Notes under the pieces: generated by a model
What the model was told of the DNA's origin: nothing
Database searches by the model: none
What the model saw: only the letters and a program-made list of their open reading frames with translations
Origin: Bombyx mori
Taxonomy: Eukaryota > Arthropoda > Insecta > Lepidoptera > Bombycidae
DNA: 64,000 nt
Assembly (NCBI RefSeq): GCF_030269925.1
Contig: NC_085133.1
Location: 1,012,001-1,076,000, forward strand
Direction: 5' to 3'
Shown: piece after piece, positions 1 through 10,700 of the stretch
How positions within the stretch are numbered: the first letter of the stretch is position 1
How the letters are laid out: each line of letters opens with the position of its first letter
Made by a program: the position numbers and the translations under genes

Positions 1-1053
1 GTTCTTACAAAAGTCCCTCCAACTCAGGGCCTTTTTCTTAGAAAATTCACGCTTACAGCGTGCTTGTGTTCTTCGCAGGTTAATAAAATTATCTAAGGTC
101 ATTGAATTTACAAATGTGGCTTCCAGAGAACGTCGAAGTTTAACTAAATCTGAACATTCATGGTCCCACCAAGGAGGTGAGGGTAATTTATTTGATGCCC
201 TTTTTATGGGTATTGATTTAATTCCTGCCTCATGGAGTGTTGCAATAAATTGATTATAACATGTTTCGACATTGCTGAAATTTACAACTGGTAACTGTTC
301 GATTCCTAAGTTTAAGCAATGGCTAAAAAAATCCCAGTCAGCATTAGCAAGGTTATATCTGACATGTGTTGAAGGTACAGTATATGGGCTGCCACTAATT
401 CTACCAGGAAAAGATACAATTATAGGGGCGTGATCACTGCCATAGGTGCAACATTCTATATTCCATGAAAGTAAGGAACCGAGTGAACTAGAGCAGAATG
501 AGAGATCAATAGCGGAAGGGTTCTGAATCGGTGAGGTCCTACGGGTAGGCCTACCGTCATTTAGGATGACGAGATCGCAATCGTCTGTCATTTCTATTAG
601 TTTCTTCCCCGGTGCATCAGAAGATATGGAACCCCAGATACGGTGATGACAGTTGAAATCACCTAAGATTATTTTAGGCGAAGGAAGAGTGTCTAATGCT
701 ATCTTCAGATTGTTTATAGTGGAAACCAAAGGGTGTGGTAGGTAGATGCTTATAATAGTAATCCATGATGAATTTATATAGATCTTTGCGGCAACGATGT
801 ATCCATTTTCTACAGGTGGACTGGAGAGTCTGACATACTTGATGCTAGTTTTAATGAGCAGCGCTGCTCCATCCCATCCCTCGTGCCTGTCGTGTCTCAA
901 ACAAGCATATCTTGGGACAGTGAATCTTGTGGAGGGCTTAAGCCATGTCTCAGAAAGAGCTATAGCTATGGGATTATATTTATTAATAAGGTATAAAAGA
1001 TCGCTTTTATTCCGCGTTACACTCCTCGTATTCCATTGAAGTATCTGGTCCAT
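1..1053 (-). CDS. Non-LTR retrotransposon ORF2, N-terminal part (APE-type endonuclease), cut by window edge
   Basis: Reading the minus strand from an ATG at 1053 the frame stays open to base 1. The start overlaps the end of ORF1 by 47 bases, as in many LINEs. The protein is an endonuclease/exonuclease/phosphatase domain: an early N-T-R-S segment, the S-E-T-W motif, the G-D-F-N motif near residue 131, and the S-D-H-A-P motif near residue 205. These are the hallmarks of apurinic-type endonucleases of Jockey/I/R1-type LINEs, which nick target DNA for target-primed reverse transcription. The reverse transcriptase part lies beyond the left edge. No stop or frameshift was seen in the segments I translated by hand, so the copy may be young. 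The clade is uncertain without the RT domain. Confidence 0.85.
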   Translation of the reverse strand, partial: MDQILQWNTRSVTRNKSDLLYLINKYNPIAIALSETWLKPSTRFTVPRYACLRHDRHEGWDGAALLIKTSIKYVRLSSPPVENGYIVAAKIYINSSWITIISIYLPHPLVSTINNLKIALDTLPSPKIILGDFNCHHRIWGSISSDAPGKKLIEMTDDCDLVILNDGRPTRRTSPIQNPSAIDLSFCSSSLGSLLSWNIECCTYGSDHAPIIVSFPGRISGSPYTVPSTHVRYNLANADWDFFSHCLNLGIEQLPVVNFSNVETCYNQFIATLHEAGIKSIPIKRASNKLPSPPWWDHECSDLVKLRRSLEATFVNSMTLDNFINLRRTQARCKREFSKKKALSWRDFCKN

Positions 1054-2518
1054 TAATGTGTAGTAAAAGTTGATTTAACAGATTCATTTTTTCGGCAACG
1101 TTGGACGGTAAAGACAAAGTTTTTGATGTAATATTAGTAAGATTAAACAGTAAAGAGTCCAAAAGCTCTATGACTTTTGAAATAGCTATATCAGGAGGAG
1201 TGGAATTATGGGCTTTTTTTTGAACTAGCGCACAGCCATTTTGGGGTGTTGGAATTGTAAAACTGTGAATGAGTTCAGAATGGGTTTTTTGGTCGTAACC
1301 TGACTGTAGTTGAGTTTTAGGTCTGGGTTTCAGAAAGACGGTCTTTTTGTAAGAAATGGGGTGGGTGGTATCTTGTGTAGCTTGGTCTAACAGGTTTAGA
1401 TGGTGACGAGAAGGGGGTTGTTTTACTACGTCAGCATAAGGTCGTCTGATGGGTGCTAAGCGTTTTGAGGCTTCTTGGAATGATATGTTTTCGGCGGACA
1501 TAAGTGATTTAATTTGATATTGTCGCATGTATTCCGGGCACGTTTTGTCAAGGGCTGAGTGATTAGCATGGCAAAAGGCGCAACACATAGCATCGGGAGC
1601 GACATTGCATGTCTCTGCAGGATGGTCCTCTGAACACTTGTGGCACCGAATTTTCGACCTACATTGAACTTGTACATGTCCATACCTACAGCATTTGTAG
1701 CATTGGACTACCGGATATTTATAAGATTCGACAACAAGGCTATTATGGAACAGAAAGGTGTTATGAGGTAATTTTTGACCATCAAAAGTTAAGACAACAG
1801 TTTCGCTGGGTCTCCACTCCGTGGTACCTTCTGAGCGAACTTTGTAATTCAGACGTCTTGCCTTGATTACTTTTCCGTAACCATGCGGTGTTTCAATAAA
1901 CTCCGTTATTTCTTCATTTGAAAGTTCCGTACATATTCCTCTAACAATTCCAATACGAGTAATATTGAAAGTGGGTATAAATGCTTTATAGCCTTTCTCT
2001 TTTAACAGGGAGTAGTTATGAAAATCATTTGCTCCCTGGGCTGTAGAAAATTCTATCGATACACGGTTTCTACCAATCCGCTTAATACCACCGTTTTTCA
2101 GAGATTGTACTTTATTCTTATATAAAAATTGTCCGAATTTAACTGGGTGGAGGGAAACCGGTGATGCCGGATCTTCGGTTACTCTAGAAACATGAACTAT
2201 ATAAGGTCCCTGATCTGTGTCGGCATATGGTCTATAGTACGAATTCAATCCACCTTTAGTGGATGCATTTTTAAAAGTATCAATTTTGGAGAGTTTTTTG
2301 GAAGCCAGCTCATCTGCATTGTTATCATATGGTTTACGTTTTCGGGGGGTACTTGTAACTAGGTCAACTGACATGGTTTCATTATAATTAGATGGTGAGG
2401 GTAGGTTGTCAATATCAGACTGGGCACTTAACGTTGAATATGATGGTGAATTAACAGAACCGTTTTCTAAACTAATATCTATGCCTGGGTCAGGCGGTTC
2501 ATTAGGTACAGAATCCAT
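1007..2518 (-). CDS. Non-LTR retrotransposon ORF1 (gag-like, CCHC zinc knuckles)
   Basis: An uninterrupted 503-residue ORF. From about residue 268 there are three consecutive cysteine/histidine knuckles (C-x2-C-x4-H-x4-C, then C-x2-C-x3-H-x4-C, then a third more irregular one), the arrangement of Gag-like ORF1 proteins of Jockey and related LINEs that bind element RNA. The N-terminal 100 residues are Ser/Pro/Asn-rich and look disordered. ORF2 starts inside its last 47 bases in another frame. The start ATG at 2518 is the first of the open frame. The 5' untranslated part probably continues to higher coordinates, but I cannot place its end. Confidence 0.85.
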   Translation of the reverse strand: MDSVPNEPPDPGIDISLENGSVNSPSYSTLSAQSDIDNLPSPSNYNETMSVDLVTSTPRKRKPYDNNADELASKKLSKIDTFKNASTKGGLNSYYRPYADTDQGPYIVHVSRVTEDPASPVSLHPVKFGQFLYKNKVQSLKNGGIKRIGRNRVSIEFSTAQGANDFHNYSLLKEKGYKAFIPTFNITRIGIVRGICTELSNEEITEFIETPHGYGKVIKARRLNYKVRSEGTTEWRPSETVVLTFDGQKLPHNTFLFHNSLVVESYKYPVVQCYKCCRYGHVQVQCRSKIRCHKCSEDHPAETCNVAPDAMCCAFCHANHSALDKTCPEYMRQYQIKSLMSAENISFQEASKRLAPIRRPYADVVKQPPSRHHLNLLDQATQDTTHPISYKKTVFLKPRPKTQLQSGYDQKTHSELIHSFTIPTPQNGCALVQKKAHNSTPPDIAISKVIELLDSLLFNLTNITSKTLSLPSNVAEKMNLLNQLLLHINGPDTSMEYEECNAE

Positions 2519-3029
2519 GACAAATATTTATCTCTATGTGTAACTCATAGAAATAAAAATTTGTTTTCAATTTGTATTAAAAACAATTCTGTACAGTAGA
2601 CTTACTTACTAAATATTATTTAAAAAATATATATTTACAACTTACTGACACCGTTGATTAAACAAAACAGACAAAGAAACACAAACATGCAACAAAAACT
2701 ATAAAACAACAGGTATAAAAAGAAAGAATACAAAAAAAAAAGAATATTAAAAGAAAAATATATTCGTTAGCAACAAATACGTGATACCCGCACTGACGCT
2801 GTCTCTCGTGGTCATTTATGCCGCGCACCAGTCTTGGACGAGCTGTCGACCCACGTTTTTAAGCCGTTAGCTGTGTGGTCTAAGTCCCTATTGCCTTGGT
2901 AGAACTCTAGTTGTTATCCTTGATTATAATTAATCAATCCTTTAAATTAATAGATAATGAGCAAATCGCTTGGCCTCAGAATATTTCTTGTAATATGGAA
3001 ACCAGAGATTGGCACGCACTATTATAGTT
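2519..3029. other. AT-rich spacer, probably includes the 5' UTR of the LINE
   Basis: No ORF or recognisable repeat. A short GC-richer block near 2780-2900 may be the untranslated 5' end of the minus-strand LINE, but no target-site duplication could be identified. Confidence 0.4.
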
Positions 3030-3349
3030 TATATATAAAATTCTCGTGTCACAATGTTAGTCACCATACTCATCTGAAAGGGTTTGACCGATTTTTATGA
3101 AATTTTATATGCATGTTCAGTAGGTCTGAGAATCTATTTTTCATACCCTTAAGTGATAATTATATATAATATATAATTTTTTGGACACTGAGGTTGAATG
3201 AGGTTTTGTTATTTTTATATTCTCTCATCGTTCACAGCGCCACATGCCTCTTTTACTTATTTATTACAATAAGTTAGTTTTTTTTTCTACACTAGAAATT
3301 TCCTAGAAACTTTATATATGGCTAAACAACGTTTGCCGGGTCAGCTAGT
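3030..3349 (+). mobile_element. Helitron-like non-autonomous element ending GCCGGGTCAGCTAGT
   Basis: It starts with an AT-rich tataaaattctcgtgtcac segment and ends gccgggtcagctagt. Further elements with this 3' end lie at 19624, 27452, 46812 and 56908. The CTAG-T end without terminal inverted repeats is what Helitrons show. The family name is not known to me. Confidence 0.6.
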
Positions 3350-3566
3350 AGTTTATAGATATTAAATACCCGACAAAGAGGAATCAAACCTGTTCGTTAT
3401 ACAAATATACCCGACGTGGGAATGAAATTCACGTCCACGGAGCCATCAATTTAGGAGCTAAATACTGCTAGCTAGTGATACAGGTTATAGTTTTAAGATG
3501 AACAGTATTAAACCTTTACAGGGTAAAGATGTTATATAGTTTAGAAACTACTAGCTGACCCGGAGG

Positions 3567-3895
3567 AAATGTTCGAGATGATACCGGCATCTCGTTTTTA
3601 CCATCGCACCGCCCGCCACCGGAGTAGAGTTCATCCGTACTACCTGGAGCCACTGCGGTCATCCACAGTGCGTTTCCAGAGATCTTTTTTGCCACGTACC
3701 ATCCGGCTATGGAATGAGCTCCCCTCCACGGTGTTTCCCGAGCGCTATAACATGTCCTTCTTCAAACGAGGCTTGTGGAGAGTATTAAGCGGTAGGCAGC
3801 GGCTTGGCTCTGCCCCTGGCATTGCTGAAGTCCATGGGCAACGGTAACCACTCACCATCAGGTGGGCCGTATGCTCGTCTGCCTCTTTACAACCG
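3567..3895 (+). mobile_element. LINE 3' fragment (C-terminus of RT ORF plus 3' UTR; family L1)
   Basis: Encodes the tail of a Jockey/CR1-type ORF2 (…ELFEMIPASRFYH… to …VFPERY…) and the 3' UTR. The same family recurs, truncated at the 5' end, at 13040, 16640, 28140, 33430, 39280, 40040, 49175, 52920 and 62920. It may be BMC1, a B. mori LINE; that name is from memory. The translation is open from 3569 to 3847. Confidence 0.7.
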
Positions 3896-4059
3896 ATGAA
3901 TTTCTCACCAACACTATTAAAACCATAAGTCCTTTTATTGCATTATCGGGTATTAATTTTGGTCTTCGTTCTCGATGGGTCATGACCTCCATGAATAATC
4001 TTATTAACGCGTTGACTTATGCAGGTCACCGGTGACCTACGTGGCGTCTTTAATCTATA

Positions 4060-4300
4060 CTAATATATAAATCTACAGTGGTTTTTACGGATGATCCGTT
4101 ATAACTACTGAACCATGCATCCGATTGACTTGAAACTTGGTATCCATGGAGAAAATACATGTAATTAATGGATAGGCTAAAATTTATATGAGTGTTGGAC
4201 TCCCTACACCAGTTGCAGGGGCGTTAATGATGAGAATCGTTGTGGTGGGGCTAATGATAATATAATAATAATATAATACTTATCGCTTAATGTGTAATTA
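4060..4300 (+). mobile_element. Helitron-like fragment
   Basis: Begins tctatactaatatataaatc and continues with ccgttataactactgaaccatgc, a pattern common at the start of lepidopteran Helitron-like repeats. No clear 3' end was found. Confidence 0.35.
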
Positions 4301-4611
4301 ATGCTAGTGTCTCATAAAATAGATTCCTGTACAGTATCTTCGGATTCATCTTTCCCAGAGTCTACTAGATATTCCGGCGCTTTAGTAACAGAAATCGATG
4401 TAGTTACTTGATTGCGCAACGTAGGGCATCGGTGACTTACACGGCAGTCAAAGGGTTAAGGATTATTTTCTTCCACGGTCCACAGACGATGTCTTCTGCG
4501 TTCCTTTCTTTCTACTTTACCCGTAATGCTGATATTCTTCGACTGATTGTACTGTTTGTGGTAAATACAGAAGCCGCATGTTCAAAGCACCTAGGAGGCT
4601 GCTGATTGGCG

Positions 4612-4726
4612 ATGGCCGGTGGGTGTGCGTGGTCGCGACGTGTGGGCGCCCGAACGAGGACTCTTAGAGGATTAGTTCGGGACACACAGCGGGCTCTGAA
4701 CGACGTCTGCGATATATTGAATTATG
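4612..4726 (+). CDS. DSTYK: DSTYK exon 1 (start codon)
   Basis: Codons 1-38 plus one base, donor gtaagc. The context is ggcgATGg, with an in-frame stop nine bases upstream. The segment [12 protein letters not shown] resembles the basic helix near the N-terminus of human DSTYK. Phase 1 fits exon 2 exactly. This is the least certain exon because similarity is weak. Confidence 0.7.
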
Positions 4727-7700
4727 GTAAGCGTTTTGTAACACAATTGATAAGAATGTGTATAATATTTAGGGAAGTGTATGTTGAAGATGTTACGTTA
4801 CGGGATGCGCGATATCTCGGCCACCACTGGTGGTCCTACCACCACTAGTTACTGAGGGTAAGACCTCTTGTGAGTACGCACGGGTAAGTACCACCACCCC
4901 GCCTATTTCTGCCGTGAAACAGTAATGCGTTTTAGTTTGAAGGGTGGGACAGCCGTTGTAACTCTATACTGAGACTTTAGAACTCATATCTCAAGGTGGG
5001 TAGCGGCATTTACTTTGTAGATGTCTATGAGCTCCACATTACCACGTAACCACTTAACACCAGGTGGGCTGTGAGCTCGTCCACCCATCTAAGCAATAAA
5101 AAAAAGTTATTCGAGATAATTCCCTCATATCCTTTTTACCATCACACCTCTCACAGTTCATTCATATTATCTGGGACTGGTGTGTTCGTCGACAGTGCGT
5201 TTTTTAAGAATTTTTCTGACACGTACCATCCGGCTTTGGAACGAACTCTCCTCCACGGTGTTTCCAGAGCGCTATGACATGTTCTTCTGCAAACGAGGTT
5301 TGCGGAGAGTACTCAATGGTAAGCAGCGACTTGTCTGTGCCCCTGGCATTCCACTGACGTCCATGAGTGACGGTAACCACTTACCATCAGTGCGTCGCAT
5401 GCTCGTCTGCCTACAAAGGCAATAAAAAATATCTGTTTGTATCACTATGCTTCTATTAGTGACATATATCTGTCTGTTAAGATACCTGAATCATCGCCCA
5501 TGGACATTAGCAATTCTAGGGGTACAGCCTCTTAAGAACTGCGGCCCGTTTGCCATGTTTCGTCTATAGTAGCAACAGTAATATAATTCTACCAAATAAA
5601 TGGGGCTGTTTTTACGGCAAAATGAATGTTCCGATATGCTGTGAACTAGTCGATATTTAGTTTCCTAATATTGTCACTATAAGTTGCCCAGACCAGAGTT
5701 GATTGGTTAAATTCGATTTTCGTTCAGATCCGGATATCCTGGTAACAGTTCAAGATATAGGCAACCAGTTAGCGAGAAGCACAGCTATCGTAGTACTAGG
5801 GAGCACGCCGTCGGCCAAGGCTAGACTTTTGCACTGCTTGTTGGGACGACAGCTGCTGCCGGATTCTCCGCCGAGAGGATGCAGATGGGTAAGTACAGGA
5901 TTCTTTTTTTTATTGGATGGGTAGACGAGCTCACAGCTCACCTGGTGTTAAGTGGTTACTGGAGCCCATAGACATCTACAACGTAAATGCGCCACCCACC
6001 TTGAGATACAAGTTCTAAGGTCTCAGTATATTTACAACGGCTGGCCCACCCTTCAAACCGAAACGCATTACTGCTTCACGACCGAAATAGGTAGTGGTAC
6101 CTACCCGCGCGGACTCACAAGAGGTCTTACCACCAGTAATTACGCAAATTATAATTTTGCGGGTTTCATTTTTATTACGCGATGTTATTCTTTCACCGTG
6201 GAAGTCAATCGTGAACATTTGTTGAGTACGTATTTCATTAGAAAAATTGGTACCCGCCTGAGATTCGATCACCGGTGCATCGGTCAACACGAATGCATCG
6301 GACGTCTTATCCGTTAGGCCACGACAGCTTCTAAACACTAGTGTAGGTTGTGATGTCATAACAAAATTCACTGAAAAATTGGCCTAAAACTAAATTTATT
6401 GCTTAAACGGGCAAACTTGCGCACGATTCACCTGATTTTATGTTATTACTATATTATACATTGATAATACCATACCTTGAAACAAGGTCTATATCATAAT
6501 TGTAACCCGCTGAGTTTGTTTCGCCGGTTCTTCTCAGGACTGTGGTTTTTTTTGGAACCGGTGGTAGAGTTAACGTTGTTATTTATATTTTGACATTCAA
6601 CAAGTGTGTTATACTGACATCTAAGTTGAAATAACTGATTTTGAATTTTGAATTTGAATAATAACGGCTGCCCCGCTTACCCTTAGTGGCGCCCTCAGTA
6701 AAAAATATTATTACATTTTCATTCATATTTTTTATATCGCTTCTGGAAGGCAAACTAAAAGAAGCTTCCATCTATGTATTATACAAAAGTAAAGATGTGT
6801 TTGTTTTTTTTTATAAAATTTTGATCGGCACGTTCACTTCAGCGCCGCAGTACTGTTAGGCATTGCTGAGCCGGTAACCCAATTCCAAGCCTCGTTATTT
6901 TTCTTTTAATTTTTGTTTAATTTTTTGGAAATTTATGTTTGGAATAAATGTTTATTATTATTATTTATTATTATTATTATTTTTCCCCTTTCTCAGCCCA
7001 GTCTATCGACAGAGCCGGCAGAACTGTATATACGGGCTTTTGGCCAAGTAACATACAGTAGAGTTATTAGGCTAGTTTTTATTACGTGTATTATTCTTCA
7101 AGCTGCAGGAACTTTCTCACTATTCTGCATGTATTTAGTATAGCTGCTTTTTGTAGTGAAATAAATATGTTATCTTTTAAATCTAGAAGCTTTAAGCTGT
7201 TGTGGATGTGGTTTGGGACAACTCCAGTGGTTGAGATTATTATTGGGGCTATGTAAACTTTTTTCTGTTTCCATATTCTAACTATTTCTTCTTTAAGCTC
7301 TGTGTATTTTGTCATTTTTTCTGTAAAAGTTTTTTGAATGTTGTGGGTATTCGGGACTGCAATGTCAATAATGTAGGTGACTTTATTGTTTTTATCTTGT
7401 AAAGTGATATCCGGTCTATTGTAGTGAATCGTCCTATCGGTGAGAATAGCGCGATCATAGTAAAGTTTGCAGGAGTCATTCTCCAGAACAGTTTGTGGTT
7501 TATAATTGTAATACGGTGTGTTTGTATTTTCTATCAATTTATGTTTGAGAGCCAGTTGTTGATGGATAATATTAGCAAGTTGGTTGTGTCTGTGAGTGTA
7601 ATCTGTCTGTGTAAGGGTTGAACATGCTCCAGTTATGTGCTGTATGGTTTCTGGCTGGGTGTTGCATTTGCGGCATTTATCGTCTCTAATAGTGGGATCT

Positions 7701-10700
7701 TTAATAATATATTTTCTGTAATTTTTTGTGTTTATTACTTGGTCCTGTATGGCAATTAAAAATCCTTCCGTTTCGGGGAACAGACTTCCTGTTTTGAGCC
7801 ACATGTTTGATGCCTTGCTGTCTATGTGAGATTGGCTTAGGTCATGAGGGTGTCGTCCATGTAGCGCTTTTTTCTTCCAGTTTTCTTCCATGTCTTTTTG
7901 CGGGTTTCTATTTCTTAGGTTTTCTGTATTATCTATTAGTTCTTTTTGTTTGAGATTTAGCGGTGTGTAGTTGTTATCATTTTGTGCTATGGCTCTGTGA
8001 ATTTCACTTAAATCTGATTTTATGTAGAAAAATGTTTTTAAGCTGTGTATTTGTTTACGCCATAGATGCCAGATATCTATCAAGCCTCTACCCCCGTCTT
8101 GTCTTTTAATTGTCAATCTTTCTATTGCAGATTTTGGATGAAGATTATTGTGTTTTGTTAATGTAGTCCTTGTTATGCGTTCTATTTGTTCTATGTCAGT
8201 TTTGCTCCATTTTATTATTCCAAATGAGTAGGTTAGAATGGGTATTGCATAGGTGTTCAGTGCTTTTATAAGATGTTTTCCAGATAATTTCGTTTTGCAA
8301 ATGGCATTGATACGTTTTTTGTACTCTGAAGTTAATGATTGCTTTATTGTTATATGATCGAGTCCTTTGAGCTGCTGAAAGCCCAGATATTTATAAAGGT
8401 CACTTGATTCCATCGCCGTTATTGTGTTTGTGTCATCTATTGTATAATCACCGGGTTGGACTTTTCCTTTTATTATATGTACGGTTTTACATTTATCAAG
8501 TCCAAATTGCATACTGATGTCGTTGCTGAATATCGTGGTAGTATCTATTAACTTTTTCATTTCTTTGTCATTTTTTGCGTATAATTTAATGTCGTCCATA
8601 TAAATCAGGTGTGATATTATTGTTTCGGTGTTATCTTGTTGTTTAATGCGGTATCCCGCCCGGTCATTATGCAATTGATGGGATAGTGGGTTCAAGGCGA
8701 GGCAAAACCACAAAGGGCTGAGAGAATCACCTTGGTAAATACCCTTTTTTATGGCTATTTGTCGTGTTGTTACAAAATTATGAGGGTTTTTTAATTTAAG
8801 TGTGGTTTGCCAATGTGTCATGATATTGCGTAGGAAGCTTATTATTATAGGGTTAATTTTGTAGATTTCTAGGACTTGGATCAGCCATGAATGTGGGATG
8901 CTATCAAAAGCTTTTTTGTAGTCAATATATGTACAGTGTAAATTTCTATTTTTTGTGGTGGCGTGTTTCATGATGGTTGAGTCTATAATTAGCTGTTCCT
9001 TACAGCCCATGTGGCCTCGCCTACACCCTTTCTGTTCTTCATCTAAGATATTATTGTGTTCTATATGTGAATTTATTTTCTTTGTAATAACTGTTGTTAA
9101 AATTTTGTAAATAGTCGGAAGGCATGTGATTGGTCGATATTGGGATGCTTCTATAGAGTAGTCACCTTTTGGTATCATATAAGTGATTCCTGTCGCTATG
9201 AATTCGGGAATACTTTGATTTCCAGAGATAATATCTGTTAGATTTTTGGCTATTGTTTTGTGTAAGCAAATTAGTTTTTTAAACCAAAAATTATGGATTT
9301 TATCTATACCTGGGGATTTCCAGTTATGTAGTCTAGCTGTTATAGTAGTTATTTCTTCCTCTGTCACGTCATCAAATTGCATTTCTTCCATTGTATCCCA
9401 TCTTTCTTTTTCTTCAATAATCCAATTTGCTTTGTCATTATGTTTTGCACTATTTTCCCATAACCTAGCCCAATACATTTCCAATTGTTCTGCTGTTGGT
9501 ATATCTATATTACTATTGTCTCGATCAGTTTTCGGCTTCATTAAGTTTCTGTAGAATAGTTTTTCATTTGTTAGAAATATAGTGTTCTCATTCTTTCGTT
9601 TCTGTGATTTGTTATATCTTTTTAGTCTGTGGGCTTTTAGAGCTAATTTTTGTTTCAGTGTGTCTAAAAATTCTTGAGATTTTTTATTGCCATTTTCGTG
9701 TGATGTGTGTATTTTAGTGTTTTTAAATATTTGTTCAACGCTTTGGACTACTTTTTTAGATCTATTATTATTTATGTATTGGGTCAGTTTACCAATATCT
9801 GCTCTCAATTTTGCTATATCCTTCTCCAATCTTTGTTGCCACGGTGGTTTGAAGTTTTTTTTACATCTCGCGTTTCCTTCTTTTGCTATAATTTTATATT
9901 TTAGTTGTTCCGAAATAGTTACGGCGGTGCAATATGTTAATGTATGTACATCTGATAGTTGTGTGTCTGGTGAGATGTAATCTACAAGTATGTCATTATT
10001 AAATAAACGTATCAGTTCATTTAGCTTAGAGCTATATTTAAGTTTAGGCAATGGCGGCCTTGCTTTAGGGTCCATGCCTGAGTACATTGTTAAATTCGTT
10101 TCAAATTTATCTTTAACTTCTTGTGTCTGTGTTGCCCCTTCAGTGGGGTTAGTATTTAAAATATCGACTTCATTTTCTAACAGCAGAGTTATTGATTCGG
10201 TTTGAGTGGATGAATGAGAGGTCTGTGTGCTAGAGATAATATTTGTATGTTGCTGTGTTTTCTTCGTTAAAATAGTTTGTGGAGTAAGTGTCGTATATTC
10301 GTGTGAATATGTTTCTGAATTTAATTTTTCATTTTCAACATTATTGGTTTGTTCGTCTTCGAGCTGTTTTCTCACTTCCTCTTTTAGTCGGTCTAGGGTT
10401 TCTTGAGATAGTAGTTTATTTCTTTCTATTGCCCTTTTTTGATCAGATATTCTTTGCTGTGAAATATTTACATTAGGGTATTTTAGTGAAAAATGTTCAT
10501 GCAGCTTTTTTCTGTAAATAGTCAGATCAGTTTCTAATTTAGTGACGTAGTAGTAGGTGCGCATGATAAATAGGTTTACTTCTCTGCTCCATTTCATGCG
10601 CACCCTTGTTTTGCCAGCTTTGGTGGACGCAGGTAAAAAGGCATTCGCCCCCTGCGCAACATCCATAGTCGACGTTGGTGAGCCTCTATGACCCGAGGAT

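Noticed and set aside
5952..6371. ORFs of about 120 residues on both strands
   Set aside because: They lie entirely within a Bm1-type SINE; similar ORFs occur in other SINE copies.
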